A stretch of DNA of 64,000 nt from Niallia circulans (GTDB lineage Bacteria > Bacillota > Bacilli > Bacillales > Cytobacillaceae): positions 1,736,001 to 1,800,000 of the forward strand of contig NZ_CP026031.1 of NCBI RefSeq assembly GCF_003726095.1, in the 5' to 3' direction. Below the pieces are notes generated by a model, which saw only the letters and a program-made list of their open reading frames with translations, was not told where the DNA came from and did not search any database. Position numbers and translations under genes: made by a program. Below, one piece after another: positions 50,276 to 59,502 of this stretch (its first letter is position 1; each line of letters opens with the position of its first letter).

Positions 50276-50313
50276 ACACCCAATGGCAGATTGCAAGCCA
50301 TTGGGTGTCTTTT
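50276..50313 (+). terminator. map terminator
   Basis: ACACCCAATGGC (50276-50287) pairs perfectly with GCCATTGGGTGT (50297-50308), followed by CTTTTTG. Six bases after the map stop. Confidence 0.9.
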
Positions 50314-50400
50314 TGTTATCCTGAAAATATTCATATATTAAATCCAAAAAAAATGAACTTTTTAAACGCTACAATACTCTTATAAGCGAGAGGTGAAGAC

Positions 50401-50928
50401 ATGAATGATGAACAACTTGTACAGAAGGCAAAAAAGCGGAATAAAAAAGCCTTGCTTCAATTAGTGATGCAGCAAAAAGACGATTATTATCGTCTAGCGT
50501 ATTCCTATATGGGGAATTCTCATGATGCGATGGATGCAATGGAAGAAATGATCGTCATCTTATATGAGAAAATTGCTCAGCTCGAAAAAATTGAATCTTT
50601 CTATAGCTGGAGTAAAACTATCTTAGTGAATATTTGTAAGGGGAAATTAAAAAAGGAACGTAGAGAAATAGTTATGGATGACTTAGAGCAGCACAATCTT
50701 TTACATACAACCGATCCATATAAATATTCAGTAGAAACACTAGACATTATACAATTATTAACAAAATTAACCCCAGTCCAAGCGGAAGCAATCAAGCTAA
50801 AGTACTTTCACGATTTCGATAATGAGACGATTGCCAGCATCATGAAAGTATCTACCGGCACCGTAAAATCTAGAATACACAATGGCTTAAAACGATTAAA
50901 GAAGATGTATGGAGGGGAAGACAAGTGA
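50401..50928 (+). CDS. ECF-type RNA polymerase sigma factor
   Basis: 175 residues. Region 2 (YYRLAYSYMGNSHDAMDAMEEMIVILYEKIAQ) and region 4 (LTPVQAEAIKLKYFHDFDNETIASIMKVSTGTVKSRIHNGLKRLKKMY) are clear. It overlaps the downstream DUF4179 gene by four bases, the usual sigma/anti-sigma arrangement. GAACTTTTT at 50354-50362 followed by ACTCTTATA may be its own promoter, as in related autoregulated pairs. Regulon unknown. Confidence 0.9.
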   Translation: MNDEQLVQKAKKRNKKALLQLVMQQKDDYYRLAYSYMGNSHDAMDAMEEMIVILYEKIAQLEKIESFYSWSKTILVNICKGKLKKERREIVMDDLEQHNLLHTTDPYKYSVETLDIIQLLTKLTPVQAEAIKLKYFHDFDNETIASIMKVSTGTVKSRIHNGLKRLKKMYGGEDK

Positions 50929-52220
50929 AATCTTTAGAGGATAAACTACTAGAGGAAAAAAAGAAAATCGCAGAAATAACAGCTCCGCCAGAATTAGAAC
51001 AGCGACTAAGCAAAGCACTTTTTGATAAAAAAACAAACTCTCCTAACCTAAAGAGATGGTACCCCTTATCTGCTGCTGCAATTATTCTCTTAATTTTTAT
51101 GACGTATCAATCAAGTGCATTGGCTTATTACGGCAAAAAACTGTTAGGATTTGATACCATTATGAATCAATCCTTAAAAGATTTAAATGAAAATGGATTC
51201 GGACAAAATATTGAGAAGTCTTATCTATTAGAAAATGGTACTGTATTAACAATCAATGGACTTATGTCCGATGAAAATAGATTGGTTGTTTATATTACAT
51301 TAGAAAATGATAAAGGCTTGCCAGATGATCTAGATCATATTTTTTCTCCAAGGAACATTACTGGTTTTTTTACAAATGCAAAAATGAATAGCTCTGTTTT
51401 TGAAAAAAATGATGACAAAACAAAAATCACGGGAATATTAAATTTTGATCCCATTAATGCTTTTTCGAAAAAGCTCCAGCTGCACTATGTTTACTGGAAA
51501 GATGATGAAACAATGGAAGGTACAACTGATATCTCCTTTCCCTATAATCATAAGGAAGCATTACAAACAAAAATGAAGCAATCTATTAATAAAAAATGGA
51601 ATGTAGATAAAGGTACTATTCATTTTAAAAGAATCACAGCTACTCCTACTCAAACGGTTATAGAAGGCTCGTTTCATGTCGATAATTATGACCGACTCAA
51701 TTATGGTTTTAATGGAGTAGAGCTAGTCGCAAATGGTAAGCCTCTCTCCCAAGAAGGCTATACTACTTCTTCATCCATTAACAAAAACAATCCATTTTCG
51801 ATTGAATATGATGGCCTTCCAGAAGATATCCATTCACTCGAAATTCACATGAAAGACTTTATCGGTTATAAATCGATAAATAAATCCATTGCGCTTACAG
51901 AGAAAGAAGAAAATAGAGTAATACCATTAGAGAATGATGAATTAACCATAAAGAACATCCAGTTAAATGATATGCTATCAATAAGTATCTCCACGAGTGA
52001 TTCTGTTTTATTCGATAAAGTAAGTATTATTAACGAAGAGCAAAAAAGAATTCCTTTAAAAACAACAACCAATCACCAGTTGATCACTAACAAGGATGGA
52101 ACAATTAATAATGAGCGATCATTGCTATTTGACACAAAATCTCGGCCGCTGGAACTGCATATTGGCGGATTGCATTATGTGAAAAAGTACAATAAAACTT
52201 TAGCTATTCCTCTTCAATAA
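50925..52220 (+). CDS. DUF4179 domain anti-sigma factor
   Basis: 431 residues. Short cytoplasmic N-terminus (MKSLEDKLLEEKKKIAEITAPPELEQRL), one membrane helix (YPLSAAAIILLIFMTYQSSALAYY, about 45-68), a DUF4179 domain, and a large extracytoplasmic part with immunoglobulin-like beta strands. It should hold the adjacent ECF sigma factor at the membrane and respond to an outside signal (inference). Start overlaps the sigma gene stop (ATGA-type). Confidence 0.85.
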   Translation: MKSLEDKLLEEKKKIAEITAPPELEQRLSKALFDKKTNSPNLKRWYPLSAAAIILLIFMTYQSSALAYYGKKLLGFDTIMNQSLKDLNENGFGQNIEKSYLLENGTVLTINGLMSDENRLVVYITLENDKGLPDDLDHIFSPRNITGFFTNAKMNSSVFEKNDDKTKITGILNFDPINAFSKKLQLHYVYWKDDETMEGTTDISFPYNHKEALQTKMKQSINKKWNVDKGTIHFKRITATPTQTVIEGSFHVDNYDRLNYGFNGVELVANGKPLSQEGYTTSSSINKNNPFSIEYDGLPEDIHSLEIHMKDFIGYKSINKSIALTEKEENRVIPLENDELTIKNIQLNDMLSISISTSDSVLFDKVSIINEEQKRIPLKTTTNHQLITNKDGTINNERSLLFDTKSRPLELHIGGLHYVKKYNKTLAIPLQ

Positions 52221-52227
52221 AGAAAGC

Positions 52228-52279
52228 AAAAGACTCACAAATGATCAGCAATTACGCTAGCTTCAATCGTGAGTCTTTT
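52228..52279. terminator. bidirectional terminator between the anti-sigma gene and pdp
   Basis: AAAAGACTCAC (52228-52238) pairs with GTGAGTCTTTT (52269-52279), followed by CTTCTT on the plus strand. It ends just before the restored pdp stop at 52284. Confidence 0.8.
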
Positions 52280-52342
52280 CTTCTTATTCTGTAATTATTT
52301 CATAAATTAGCGTAGGGGCTTTTACTTCATTGGGTGAAAGCT

Positions 52343-53593
52343 TTATATTTTCAACCAATTTTTTATTACATCGTCTACTTCTTCAGTATTGCTATAAATT
52401 GTAACGAGTGATTCGCCAGCCTCCACTTTATCTCCTATTTTCTTGCGTAAAACTAAGCCTACCGCCAGATCAATTTCTGACTCTTTTGTTGCTCGGCCAG
52501 CTCCTAATAACATAGCAGCAGTCCCAATGCTGTCCGCTGTTATTTCTGCGACATAGCCTGATTCTCTTGCTGGAAGCTCCGTTATAAATTTAGCTTTAGG
52601 TAATAAATCTGTTTGATCCACAACAGAAGCATCACCACCTTGGGAACTTAAGAAAATTTTAAACGTTTCGAGCGCTTTGCCATTATCTATTACCTCTTGC
52701 AGCATTTCTCTCGCTCTATCCGTTGATTCTGCCTTTCCAGCTAAATAGACCATATGACTTCCTAAAGTTAAACATAGTTCCGTCAAATCTTCTGGTCCAT
52801 GCCCCTTTAATGTATCAATTGCCTCTTTTACTTCTAGTGCATTTCCGATTGCATATCCTAAAGGCTGACTCATATCAGAAATAACCGCCATTGTTTTCCT
52901 GCCCACATTATTCCCTATTTGCACCATTGCTTCAGCAAGCTCTCTGGATGCATCCAATGTTTTCATAAATGCTCCAGCACCTGTTTTCACATCTAAGCAA
53001 ATAGCATCCGCGCCTGCTGCAATTTTCTTACTCATGATACTGCTGGCAATCAATGGAATACTGTTAACAGTCGCGGTTACATCTCGTAAAGCATATAATT
53101 TCTTATCAGCAGGAGTGAGGTTCCCACTTTGTCCAATAACCGCTAATTTATTCTTATTTACTAGATCAATAAACGCTTCTTTTTCTATTTCCACATGGAA
53201 ACCTTTTACTGATTCTAATTTATCGATGGTTCCACCAGTATGACCGAGTCCTCTTCCACTCATTTTCGCCACTGGAACACCTACTGATGCCACTAATGGT
53301 CCCAATACTAATGTGGTAGTATCGCCAACTCCCCCAGTTGAATGTTTATCCACTTTAATTCCTTCAATGGCAGATAAATCAATGACATCTCCTGAATGAA
53401 CCATTGCCATTGTTAATTCAGCACGTTCAGCTGCTGTCATATCTTGAAAAAACACAGCCATACTAAATGCACTCATTTGATAATCAGGAATCGTTCCATC
53501 TGTATAGCCTTTAATAATAAAAGAGATTTCTTCTTTGGATAATTCTAAACCGTTCCTTTTCTTCTCAATTAAATCGACCATTCTGAATGCCAT
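52343..53593 (-). CDS. pdp: Pyrimidine-nucleoside phosphorylase (3' end frameshifted)
   Basis: 416 residues as read; the family is about 433. Thymidine-phosphorylase fold with signature [23 protein letters not shown] and [18 protein letters not shown]. It cleaves uridine and thymidine with phosphate. The last codons (DVIKNWLKI) leave the family pattern. Adding one base to the six-T run at 52359-52364 continues with [22 protein letters not shown] to a stop at 52284, matching the normal C-terminus (436 residues). AAGGAG ten bases upstream of the ATG. Last gene of drm-punA-pdp. The core active site is intact. Confidence 0.93.
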   Translation of the reverse strand: MAFRMVDLIEKKRNGLELSKEEISFIIKGYTDGTIPDYQMSAFSMAVFFQDMTAAERAELTMAMVHSGDVIDLSAIEGIKVDKHSTGGVGDTTTLVLGPLVASVGVPVAKMSGRGLGHTGGTIDKLESVKGFHVEIEKEAFIDLVNKNKLAVIGQSGNLTPADKKLYALRDVTATVNSIPLIASSIMSKKIAAGADAICLDVKTGAGAFMKTLDASRELAEAMVQIGNNVGRKTMAVISDMSQPLGYAIGNALEVKEAIDTLKGHGPEDLTELCLTLGSHMVYLAGKAESTDRAREMLQEVIDNGKALETFKIFLSSQGGDASVVDQTDLLPKAKFITELPARESGYVAEITADSIGTAAMLLGAGRATKESEIDLAVGLVLRKKIGDKVEAGESLVTIYSNTEEVDDVIKNWLKI

Positions 53594-53712
53594 AATTTGA
53601 ATTCTCCTTCATATGTATGGAATTATTTTCTTTAAAATTGCAAAAACCCAAGTCAAATTACTGCTTTTTTTTAATTTTTTGATTTATGTAAACGGTGTAA
53701 AAATATAGCTGT

Positions 53713-53746
53713 CTAAAGAGTTACCGGTAAATCAGTAACTCTTTAG
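53713..53746 (-). terminator. hairpin between punA and pdp
   Basis: CTAAAGAGTTAC (53713-53724) pairs perfectly with GTAACTCTTTAG (53735-53746). There is no long T-run on the minus strand, so it may attenuate or process the message rather than end it, allowing pdp to be read through. Confidence 0.6.
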
Positions 53747-53759
53747 GATGAAAACTTCA

Positions 53760-54581
53760 TTATGCACCTATATGTTTAATTAGCTCTTTCACATATTGCA
53801 GGAAGTTTGCTTTTACCTTTTCTGTTGTTTCGATTACTTCTTCATGATTCAGTGGTTGATCTAGAATACCTGCAGCCATATTAGAAATACAAGAAATCCC
53901 TAATACTTTCAGACCTGCATGACGAGCGACTATTACTTCTGGAACAGTCGACATCCCCACTGCATCGCCGCCTAATACGCGAAGCATTCTTACTTCTGCT
54001 GGCGTTTCATATGATGGACCTGTGTTTCCCACATAGACACCCTCCTGAATACTCAGTCCAATACTGCTTGCGACCTTGCGTGCTGTTTCACGCAGACTTT
54101 TGCAATATGCTTCTGACATATCAGGGAATCTCACCCCTAACTTACTGTCATTTGGTCCGATTAATGGATTGGTGCCCATATTATTAATATGATCAGAGAT
54201 TAGCATTAAATCACCAGGTGCAAAGTTTTCATTCACCCCGCCTGCAGCATTAGTTACAATTAATTTTTCTACTCCTAATTCCTTCATAACGCGAACAGGG
54301 AAAGTTACTTTATCAAATGTATACCCTTCATAAAAGTGGAAACGACCTTGCATTGCTACCACTTCGATCCCCTTAATTGTACCGAATACAAGTTGTCCAG
54401 CGTGACCTTCTACTGTTGATACCGGAAATTCTGGGATTTCTTCATAAGGTATTTTTACTGGATTTTCGATTTCTTCTGCAAGAACTCCTAAGCCAGAGCC
54501 AAGAATTAAACCAATTTTAGGTGTTTTTGCATACTTTTGTTTTAAAAAATCAGCTGATTGCTTAATCATCGTATAATTCAT
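53760..54581 (-). CDS. punA: Purine nucleoside phosphorylase
   Basis: 273 residues (B. subtilis 271). Phosphorolysis of inosine and guanosine. Conserved GLILGSGLGVLAEEIEN, GRFHFYEGY (phosphate/ribose site), TNAAGGVNENFAPGDLMLISDHIN and AVGMSTVPEVIVARHAGLKVLGIS. Thirteen bases downstream of drm. Confidence 0.97.
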   Translation of the reverse strand: MNYTMIKQSADFLKQKYAKTPKIGLILGSGLGVLAEEIENPVKIPYEEIPEFPVSTVEGHAGQLVFGTIKGIEVVAMQGRFHFYEGYTFDKVTFPVRVMKELGVEKLIVTNAAGGVNENFAPGDLMLISDHINNMGTNPLIGPNDSKLGVRFPDMSEAYCKSLRETARKVASSIGLSIQEGVYVGNTGPSYETPAEVRMLRVLGGDAVGMSTVPEVIVARHAGLKVLGISCISNMAAGILDQPLNHEEVIETTEKVKANFLQYVKELIKHIGA

Positions 54582-54593
54582 TTTTTATTCCCC

Positions 54594-55778
54594 TTATATT
54601 AAGTCATTTAAGAAGCTTGTGCCATGCTTTGGCATCTTCACGCTGAAATTATCTGCTACCGTTGCTCCAATATCAGCAAACGTTTTACGTAGAGGCAGTT
54701 CTTTCGGTTCCTTTAAAGATTTGCTATATACTAATAACGGCACATACTCTCTTGTATGATCTGTCCCATGATGGATAGGATCATTTCCATGATCTGCGGT
54801 AATGATTAACAAATCATCTTCCTTCAGTAATTCCAATACTTCTGGCAGTCTAGCATCATACTCCTCTAATGCCTTTCCATAGCCAATTGGGTCTCTTCTA
54901 TGTCCAAATAAAGCATCAAAATCTACTAAATTTAAGAAGCTTAGACCTGTAAAATCCATTTTTAATGTATCTACTAGTTTGTCCATCCCATCCATGTTAG
55001 AGACCGTTCTCAATGATTTGGTCACACCTTCTCCATCATAAATATCAGAGATTTTCCCAATAGCAATACTCTCAATTTGATTATCTTTCAATTCATTCAT
55101 TACTGTCCGATCAAATGGCTTTAGGGCATAGTCATGACGATTTGCAGTACGTTTAAAGTTGCCTGGTTCGCCAATAAATGGTCTAGCAATAATGCGACCA
55201 ACCATATATTTCTCATCGAGTGTCAATTCTCTTGCTAATTCACAAATACGATACAATTCATCTAAAGGAACAATGTCTTCATGTGCAGCAATTTGCAGTA
55301 CAGAATCTGCTGAGGTGTAGACGATTAAAGCACCGGTCTTCATATGTTCTTCACCTAGCTCATCTAGAATTTCCGTTCCACTAGCTGGTTTATTTCCAAT
55401 AATCTTGCGTCCAGATTTTTTTTCGATTTCATTTAATAGTTCATCTGGGAATCCTTCCGGGAATACGCGGAATGGTGTTGCAATGTTTAGACCCATTATC
55501 TCCCAGTGTCCAGTCATGGTATCTTTTCCGTTTGATGCTTCTTGCATTTTTGTATAATAAGCAAGTGGATTATCAGCACGCTCAACACCAGCAATTTCCT
55601 CAATATTACTAAGACCTAATTTCGCCATGTTCGGCATATGAAGACCATTCATTCTTTGAGCAATATGCCCTAATGTATGTGCTCCTTCATCATTAAATTT
55701 TTTCGCATCAGGTGCCTCGCCAATTCCTACAGAATCCATTACAATTAAGAAAACGCGATTATATTTATATGTTGACAT
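54594..55778 (-). CDS. drm: Phosphopentomutase
   Basis: 394 residues, equal to B. subtilis Drm. Alkaline-phosphatase-superfamily metalloenzyme converting (deoxy)ribose-1-phosphate to the 5-phosphate. N-terminal metal site [17 protein letters not shown], phosphorylated threonine in [13 protein letters not shown], and C-terminal [22 protein letters not shown]. First gene of drm-punA-pdp. In B. subtilis xerD (ripX) is directly upstream; here a 5.6-kb island separates them. Confidence 0.97.
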   Translation of the reverse strand: MSTYKYNRVFLIVMDSVGIGEAPDAKKFNDEGAHTLGHIAQRMNGLHMPNMAKLGLSNIEEIAGVERADNPLAYYTKMQEASNGKDTMTGHWEIMGLNIATPFRVFPEGFPDELLNEIEKKSGRKIIGNKPASGTEILDELGEEHMKTGALIVYTSADSVLQIAAHEDIVPLDELYRICELARELTLDEKYMVGRIIARPFIGEPGNFKRTANRHDYALKPFDRTVMNELKDNQIESIAIGKISDIYDGEGVTKSLRTVSNMDGMDKLVDTLKMDFTGLSFLNLVDFDALFGHRRDPIGYGKALEEYDARLPEVLELLKEDDLLIITADHGNDPIHHGTDHTREYVPLLVYSKSLKEPKELPLRKTFADIGATVADNFSVKMPKHGTSFLNDLI

Positions 55779-56126
55779 CTTTTTCCTCCTTTTACCATAT
55801 GATTTAACCTATTTTGTCCTACTATATGTATCTTTATTAACCATAAAAATTATAGCATAATCGTCAGAAGTCTGACATCTTTTTCAAGATTGTTATCTTT
55901 CATTTTAGAAAAATAAAAATTGTTTTCCATTTTCTTATTCATTATACCTTTTTTCAGATGAAAAGAAAAAAGAACACTGTTCGAAGTTGACTAACCTAAA
56001 TAAATGAGCCCCATAAAACACCTTTGAACTGTACACTTAAACAAAGTACTAACTCAAAGATGTTTTATCACTGCACCATATTGCTAGGTCAGTCTAATTG
56101 TTTATATCTCTATGGTTTTATATAAT
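55779..56126. other. upstream region of drm and end of the accessory island
   Basis: About 350 bases without an intact gene. It includes a large inverted repeat at 56013-56068 (separate entry) and presumably the drm promoter close to 55800-55870. Confidence 0.5.
56013..56068. repeat. 14/15-base inverted repeat at the island edge
   Basis: ATAAAACACCTTTGA (56013-56027) is repeated inverted at 56054-56068 with one mismatch, 26 bases between. No T-run on either side. It may be a terminator of the decayed cassette or a trace of a mobile element. Confidence 0.45.
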
Positions 56127-56541
56127 TTATTCCTGTGTTAGAGGTGGAAGAGTTACAACTAACTCGCCTTGAGGGGGTAAACAGAAATGATGTCCTCACC
56201 AAATTTTTAAAATTCTCTTCTTCTACTTCCATTTTACCAAGCAGAATACGTCTGCTAAATGTAGGGATTTCTTTATCTGGATATATTTCTATAAACTCAT
56301 CTGACTTTGTAATCGATAAAATCACTATTCTCTAATTCTGTTCCAAGTTTACTTGGCACGATGAAGGCAGGAGTTGACTCTAAAAGGTTAGCTCCTATCC
56401 ATCCTTCAAATTCATAATGTAAATATTTTATCTGTTCTGATATCCCCTCTCTTCTGTTGCAATTTCTTCTTCTATTCCCTAAATGGTATATTCCCCCTGG
56501 CCACCTGATACTTTTGGTTCTAAAAAATATAAATCATTCAT
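56127..56541 (-). pseudogene. decayed immunity gene, Imm11/DUF1629-like
   Basis: ATG at 56541 with AGGAAGGA upstream starts MNDLYFLEPKVSGGQGEYTI and stops after 20 codons. Further pieces in shifting frames read YLHYEFEGWIGANLLES, TPAFIVPSKLGTELENSDF, ITKSDEFIEIYPDKEIPTF and ELVVTLPPLTQE before a stop at 56127. Order and spacing resemble the Imm11/DUF1629 family of polymorphic-toxin immunity proteins (LEPEVxGGxGExT ... FDGWLGDDLLE ... SKSDEF.ELYP). At least three frame changes show it is no longer functional. The family name rests on memory of the motifs. Confidence 0.55.
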
Positions 56542-56577
56542 TCCTTCCTACCACAATCTTACCTTTTCACTGGCAGA

Positions 56578-56733
56578 TTAAATATTTACCATTTTAAAAC
56601 CAATAGCGAATATTTTACGACCGTCTATAGTAAAAAACCAACCAAAAACTTTAAGCCAAGGTAGCACATGCAAGCACTTTCGTGTTACTTCTTGTTTATC
56701 GTCAGGAGCTAATCTCGTTAGTTTGTCAGCCAT
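56578..56733 (-). pseudogene. orphan 51-codon fragment, possible toxin tail
   Basis: An open frame from ATG 56733 reads MADKLTRLAPDDKQEVTRK ... FKMVNI and ends 36 bases before the decayed immunity gene, where the C-terminus of its cognate toxin would be expected. No ribosome binding site of quality is seen, so it is probably the tail of a truncated gene. No family recognised. Confidence 0.4.
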
Positions 56734-57116
56734 TCCATGTTATTAAACCACCCCTACTATTTAAAATGTTATTTCGCCTAGTTATCGTACTTCTCACAAA
56801 ATCCAAATATAAAATCAATACTCCATGATGATACTATCTTCATGAGCAATGAAATCATACACTCATTATTTATGTTGTCTAAAGAGTACATTCCATACAA
56901 AAAAGCACTTGTTGTCTTTAATTGACAATCAAGTGCTTTAAGTTCATATGTTTTTAATAAACATTAAATTTGTAAGTTTTGTAATAACAGTATGACACCT
57001 ATTGTATGTCATGACAACTACTACGTTAAAACTTACGAGTTCGTTAGTTTTATGTCCATTCCATGTCTTTATATTCGTCGCACAGTAAAATGTCATCTCG
57101 CCTAAGCTCGTACTTC
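56715..57116. repeat. imperfect direct repeat pair (56715-56793 and 57041-57116)
   Basis: Both copies start TCGTTAGTTT, share CCATTCCATGT, then AAAATGTNATNTCGCCTA, and end TCGTACTTC, at roughly 70% identity over about 78 bases. On the minus strand each reads as similar peptide pieces (RRDDIL / RRNNIL). They look like two diverged copies of one toxin-cassette segment. Confidence 0.55.
56902..56939 (-). terminator. terminator of the toxin/immunity operon
   Basis: AAAGCACTTGTTGTC (56902-56916) pairs with GACAATCAAGTGCTTT (56924-56939) with one bulge. On the minus strand six T follow. It lies about 250 bases after the YezG-family gene. Confidence 0.8.
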
Positions 57117-57192
57117 GTTTTCTATTCTATCATTGCACACCATCATGGAGTATGTATTTTCAAACACCTTATATCTATAACTCTAGTAGAAA

Positions 57193-57678
57193 TCATTTTT
57201 GTGTATTAATATATTCTCTAATTAGTTTCACATCACTTTCTCTCTTTTCATCAGGGAAAATTCCTAATTTTTTATACTTCCATATAATTAATCTCTCATA
57301 ATGATTATAATTATTTTCTTCCTCTAATAAAGTATAATCAAATTCAATATCAAACTTACCAGTAGAATATAACTCAAATGTTAAATTAGTCCAAGGTTCC
57401 TGCTTATTTCTTTTAAATTCTTCCCATAACTCTCTAAAGATGCTGTCAAGAAGATTTAATTGTCGATCAGTCTCGTCTTCATCAATTCCTTCCATATCTT
57501 CAATATCTAAACTGTATATTGGTTCCTGCTTATTTTTTGGATAGTAGAAAAATACCGTCGAATCACTATATTCATCAACTTCTGAATATACCATTACTTT
57601 TTCCCATGGTTCTGGAATAATATTGTTTAACTGTATGGCTACTTTTTGATAAATACTTTCCATGTTCTCTGTATTCAT
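57193..57678 (-). CDS. YezG-family immunity protein (DUF600)
   Basis: 161 residues, acidic, no signal. It opens MNTENMESIYQKVAIQLNNIIPEPWEKVMVY and contains EPWTNLTFELYSTGKFDIEFDY, the pattern of B. subtilis YezG, the antitoxin of YeeF. The start ATG directly follows the toxin stop with no gap, and its GGAGGAAAG Shine-Dalgarno lies inside the toxin gene. Expected to bind and block the neighbouring nuclease. Markedly AT-rich (about 20% GC in the line at 57301). Confidence 0.85.
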   Translation of the reverse strand: MNTENMESIYQKVAIQLNNIIPEPWEKVMVYSEVDEYSDSTVFFYYPKNKQEPIYSLDIEDMEGIDEDETDRQLNLLDSIFRELWEEFKRNKQEPWTNLTFELYSTGKFDIEFDYTLLEEENNYNHYERLIIWKYKKLGIFPDEKRESDVKLIREYINTQK

Positions 57679-59502
57679 TTACTTTCCTCCATATACATTT
57701 TTTAAACTGGCTTTAAATTTTTCTCCATCAATTCTGTATTTTATGTTAAAGCTAACTGGCCTCACAGAATCCCCTTCATATACAGGTCTAATATCAACTA
57801 TAACTTCCCTCTTATCTCTTAAAGCTTTTGCCCAAGCAAATTCCAATTTTTTATAAGCACTTACATTAACATTACCATTCATTGCAACTATATTATCAAT
57901 TAGCGGAGATCCATTAAATTGCGTACCGATTAAATGTCCACCATGATCGCCTTGAGTACTAGGAGCTTTAACTCGGTCTTCTCCACCAGCAGCTAACTGA
58001 TGTTTACTATTACGTTCTCCCATCTCTAACGTTAATTCTCCAGAAGCTCTCTCAATTCTTCCTAGTTCATCTGTTTGATATAGATATCCATTCGTTTCAT
58101 ATTTTACATTAGGTTTCAATTTAAATTCATCTAAAAAGTGACTACCATCTTTAACTACATCATCAAAAGCCTTACTAGTATTACCCGTACCCTTAGTAGT
58201 CCCCTTCCCTTCCACTTTCCTCAAAGAGGCTGGAACGATGGAATCCATCCGATTTTCTATTGTGGCTCTGCTCCACACATTGATAGGAGCCTGATTCGCT
58301 GTACTTAGTTGGAAGGACGGATTGGGCATAAAGTTTTGTCTAAAGAAGTGGGTGACTTCTTGGACATATTGTTTTCCACTATTTTTTATGCCATTAGGCC
58401 ATAGGCTGTTCTCTTTCTTGCTTCCATCGATCCGTTGGAGCGATTCTGTTGTTTTTCGTGAAACGACTGAGCGGGTTCCGCTGGCTTTATTGATACTTTT
58501 TTCTCCTTTTAACAGCTTAAGGTATTTGGCTTGGCCGGCGTATGGGATAAAGGAAGTGGCTGCACTTCCCGATACATACATGATCCCTTCTTTTTCAGCG
58601 GTGTCTGTTATAGACTGCGCCATCGATTCAAGGACGATTGCGGGATCGTGTATAATCGCATCGAGCGTTTCTGTAGCACTCTCTATCCTTTTCGTAGAAG
58701 CTTTTTTTAGAAAATCCGGCTCTATAGAATCTGGAATGATTCCTGATGCGGCTACGATTCCAGCATCGATCACAAGCGTAATAAGGCCTTTGGCTATCTC
58801 ATAAATCGCTACTGCGAGCCCCTTTACAAAATCCCAAGCTCCCTCTGCTGTTACAGAAATCACATCGCTTACCTTTTCAGAGAAGGTTGTATAGCGATCC
58901 TTGACCTGAGAGGCCTTGTTTGCATATTCATCATCTGTGTTTTCATACTTTTTTACTTTTGACTCATAGAGATCCCACAGCTCTTCCATTTTATTTTTTA
59001 ACTTGGATTGAACAGATTCCATATCATTTCGAATGCTTTCCAGCTGTTGTTTATTATATCTGCTTCGCTCTCTTTCTTCCAGATCTGTATCGTCAAACAG
59101 ACTAAATAGAAGGCTGGGGGACCGATATGTTTCCTGAATGGCGCGGCTAAGTCTATAGGTTACTCCCCATTCAATTTGGGTGAGATTCCCCCAAATATCG
59201 TTCCGATCGACTCTCATCATGCTGTTTCTGGAAATAGGGGTAATGTAGGCCGTTGTATCAGCCACATAGTTTTCAAACAATGTTAATAAATCCTCTATTT
59301 GCGTCTGGTAGCTTTGGATATTTTTCTTGGATTCCTGCATAAGATCTTCCCATGCTTCCAGACTCTTTCCCGCGTTCCTCTCTGTATAGCCTGCTATCGT
59401 ATTTAGAGAAGTCTGCATCTGATGAAGGGCCCGCTTATATGTATGAAGCTGTTCAATGATCTGATCCAGAATCCCATAGTTAATTTTCAAGTCCCTTTTC
59501 AT
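57679..59502 (-). CDS. polymorphic toxin, T7SS type, with DNA/RNA non-specific endonuclease C-terminus
   Basis: 607 residues. Residues 1-210 are helical and resemble an LXG/WXG-type secretion domain; I do not see a textbook LxG triplet. A hydrophobic stretch lies at about 228-256 (GLAVAIYEIAKGLITLVI...), then a pretoxin-like part (residues 300-340). The C-terminal nuclease (about 495-607) has DHGGHLIG at 519-526 with the likely catalytic His523, and DIRPVYEGDSVRPVSF, as in Endonuclease_NS_2 / YeeF-type DNases. No Sec signal. Start overlaps the upstream gene by four bases. GC drops from about 48% in the 5' part to about 37% in the nuclease part. Confidence 0.85.
   Translation of the reverse strand: MKRDLKINYGILDQIIEQLHTYKRALHQMQTSLNTIAGYTERNAGKSLEAWEDLMQESKKNIQSYQTQIEDLLTLFENYVADTTAYITPISRNSMMRVDRNDIWGNLTQIEWGVTYRLSRAIQETYRSPSLLFSLFDDTDLEERERSRYNKQQLESIRNDMESVQSKLKNKMEELWDLYESKVKKYENTDDEYANKASQVKDRYTTFSEKVSDVISVTAEGAWDFVKGLAVAIYEIAKGLITLVIDAGIVAASGIIPDSIEPDFLKKASTKRIESATETLDAIIHDPAIVLESMAQSITDTAEKEGIMYVSGSAATSFIPYAGQAKYLKLLKGEKSINKASGTRSVVSRKTTESLQRIDGSKKENSLWPNGIKNSGKQYVQEVTHFFRQNFMPNPSFQLSTANQAPINVWSRATIENRMDSIVPASLRKVEGKGTTKGTGNTSKAFDDVVKDGSHFLDEFKLKPNVKYETNGYLYQTDELGRIERASGELTLEMGERNSKHQLAAGGEDRVKAPSTQGDHGGHLIGTQFNGSPLIDNIVAMNGNVNVSAYKKLEFAWAKALRDKREVIVDIRPVYEGDSVRPVSFNIKYRIDGEKFKASLKNVYGGK

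Noticed and set aside
58322..58804. 160-codon plus-strand ORF antisense to the toxin gene
   Set aside because: Long only because of codon bias in the GC-richer toxin 5' half; no ribosome binding site and low-complexity translation.
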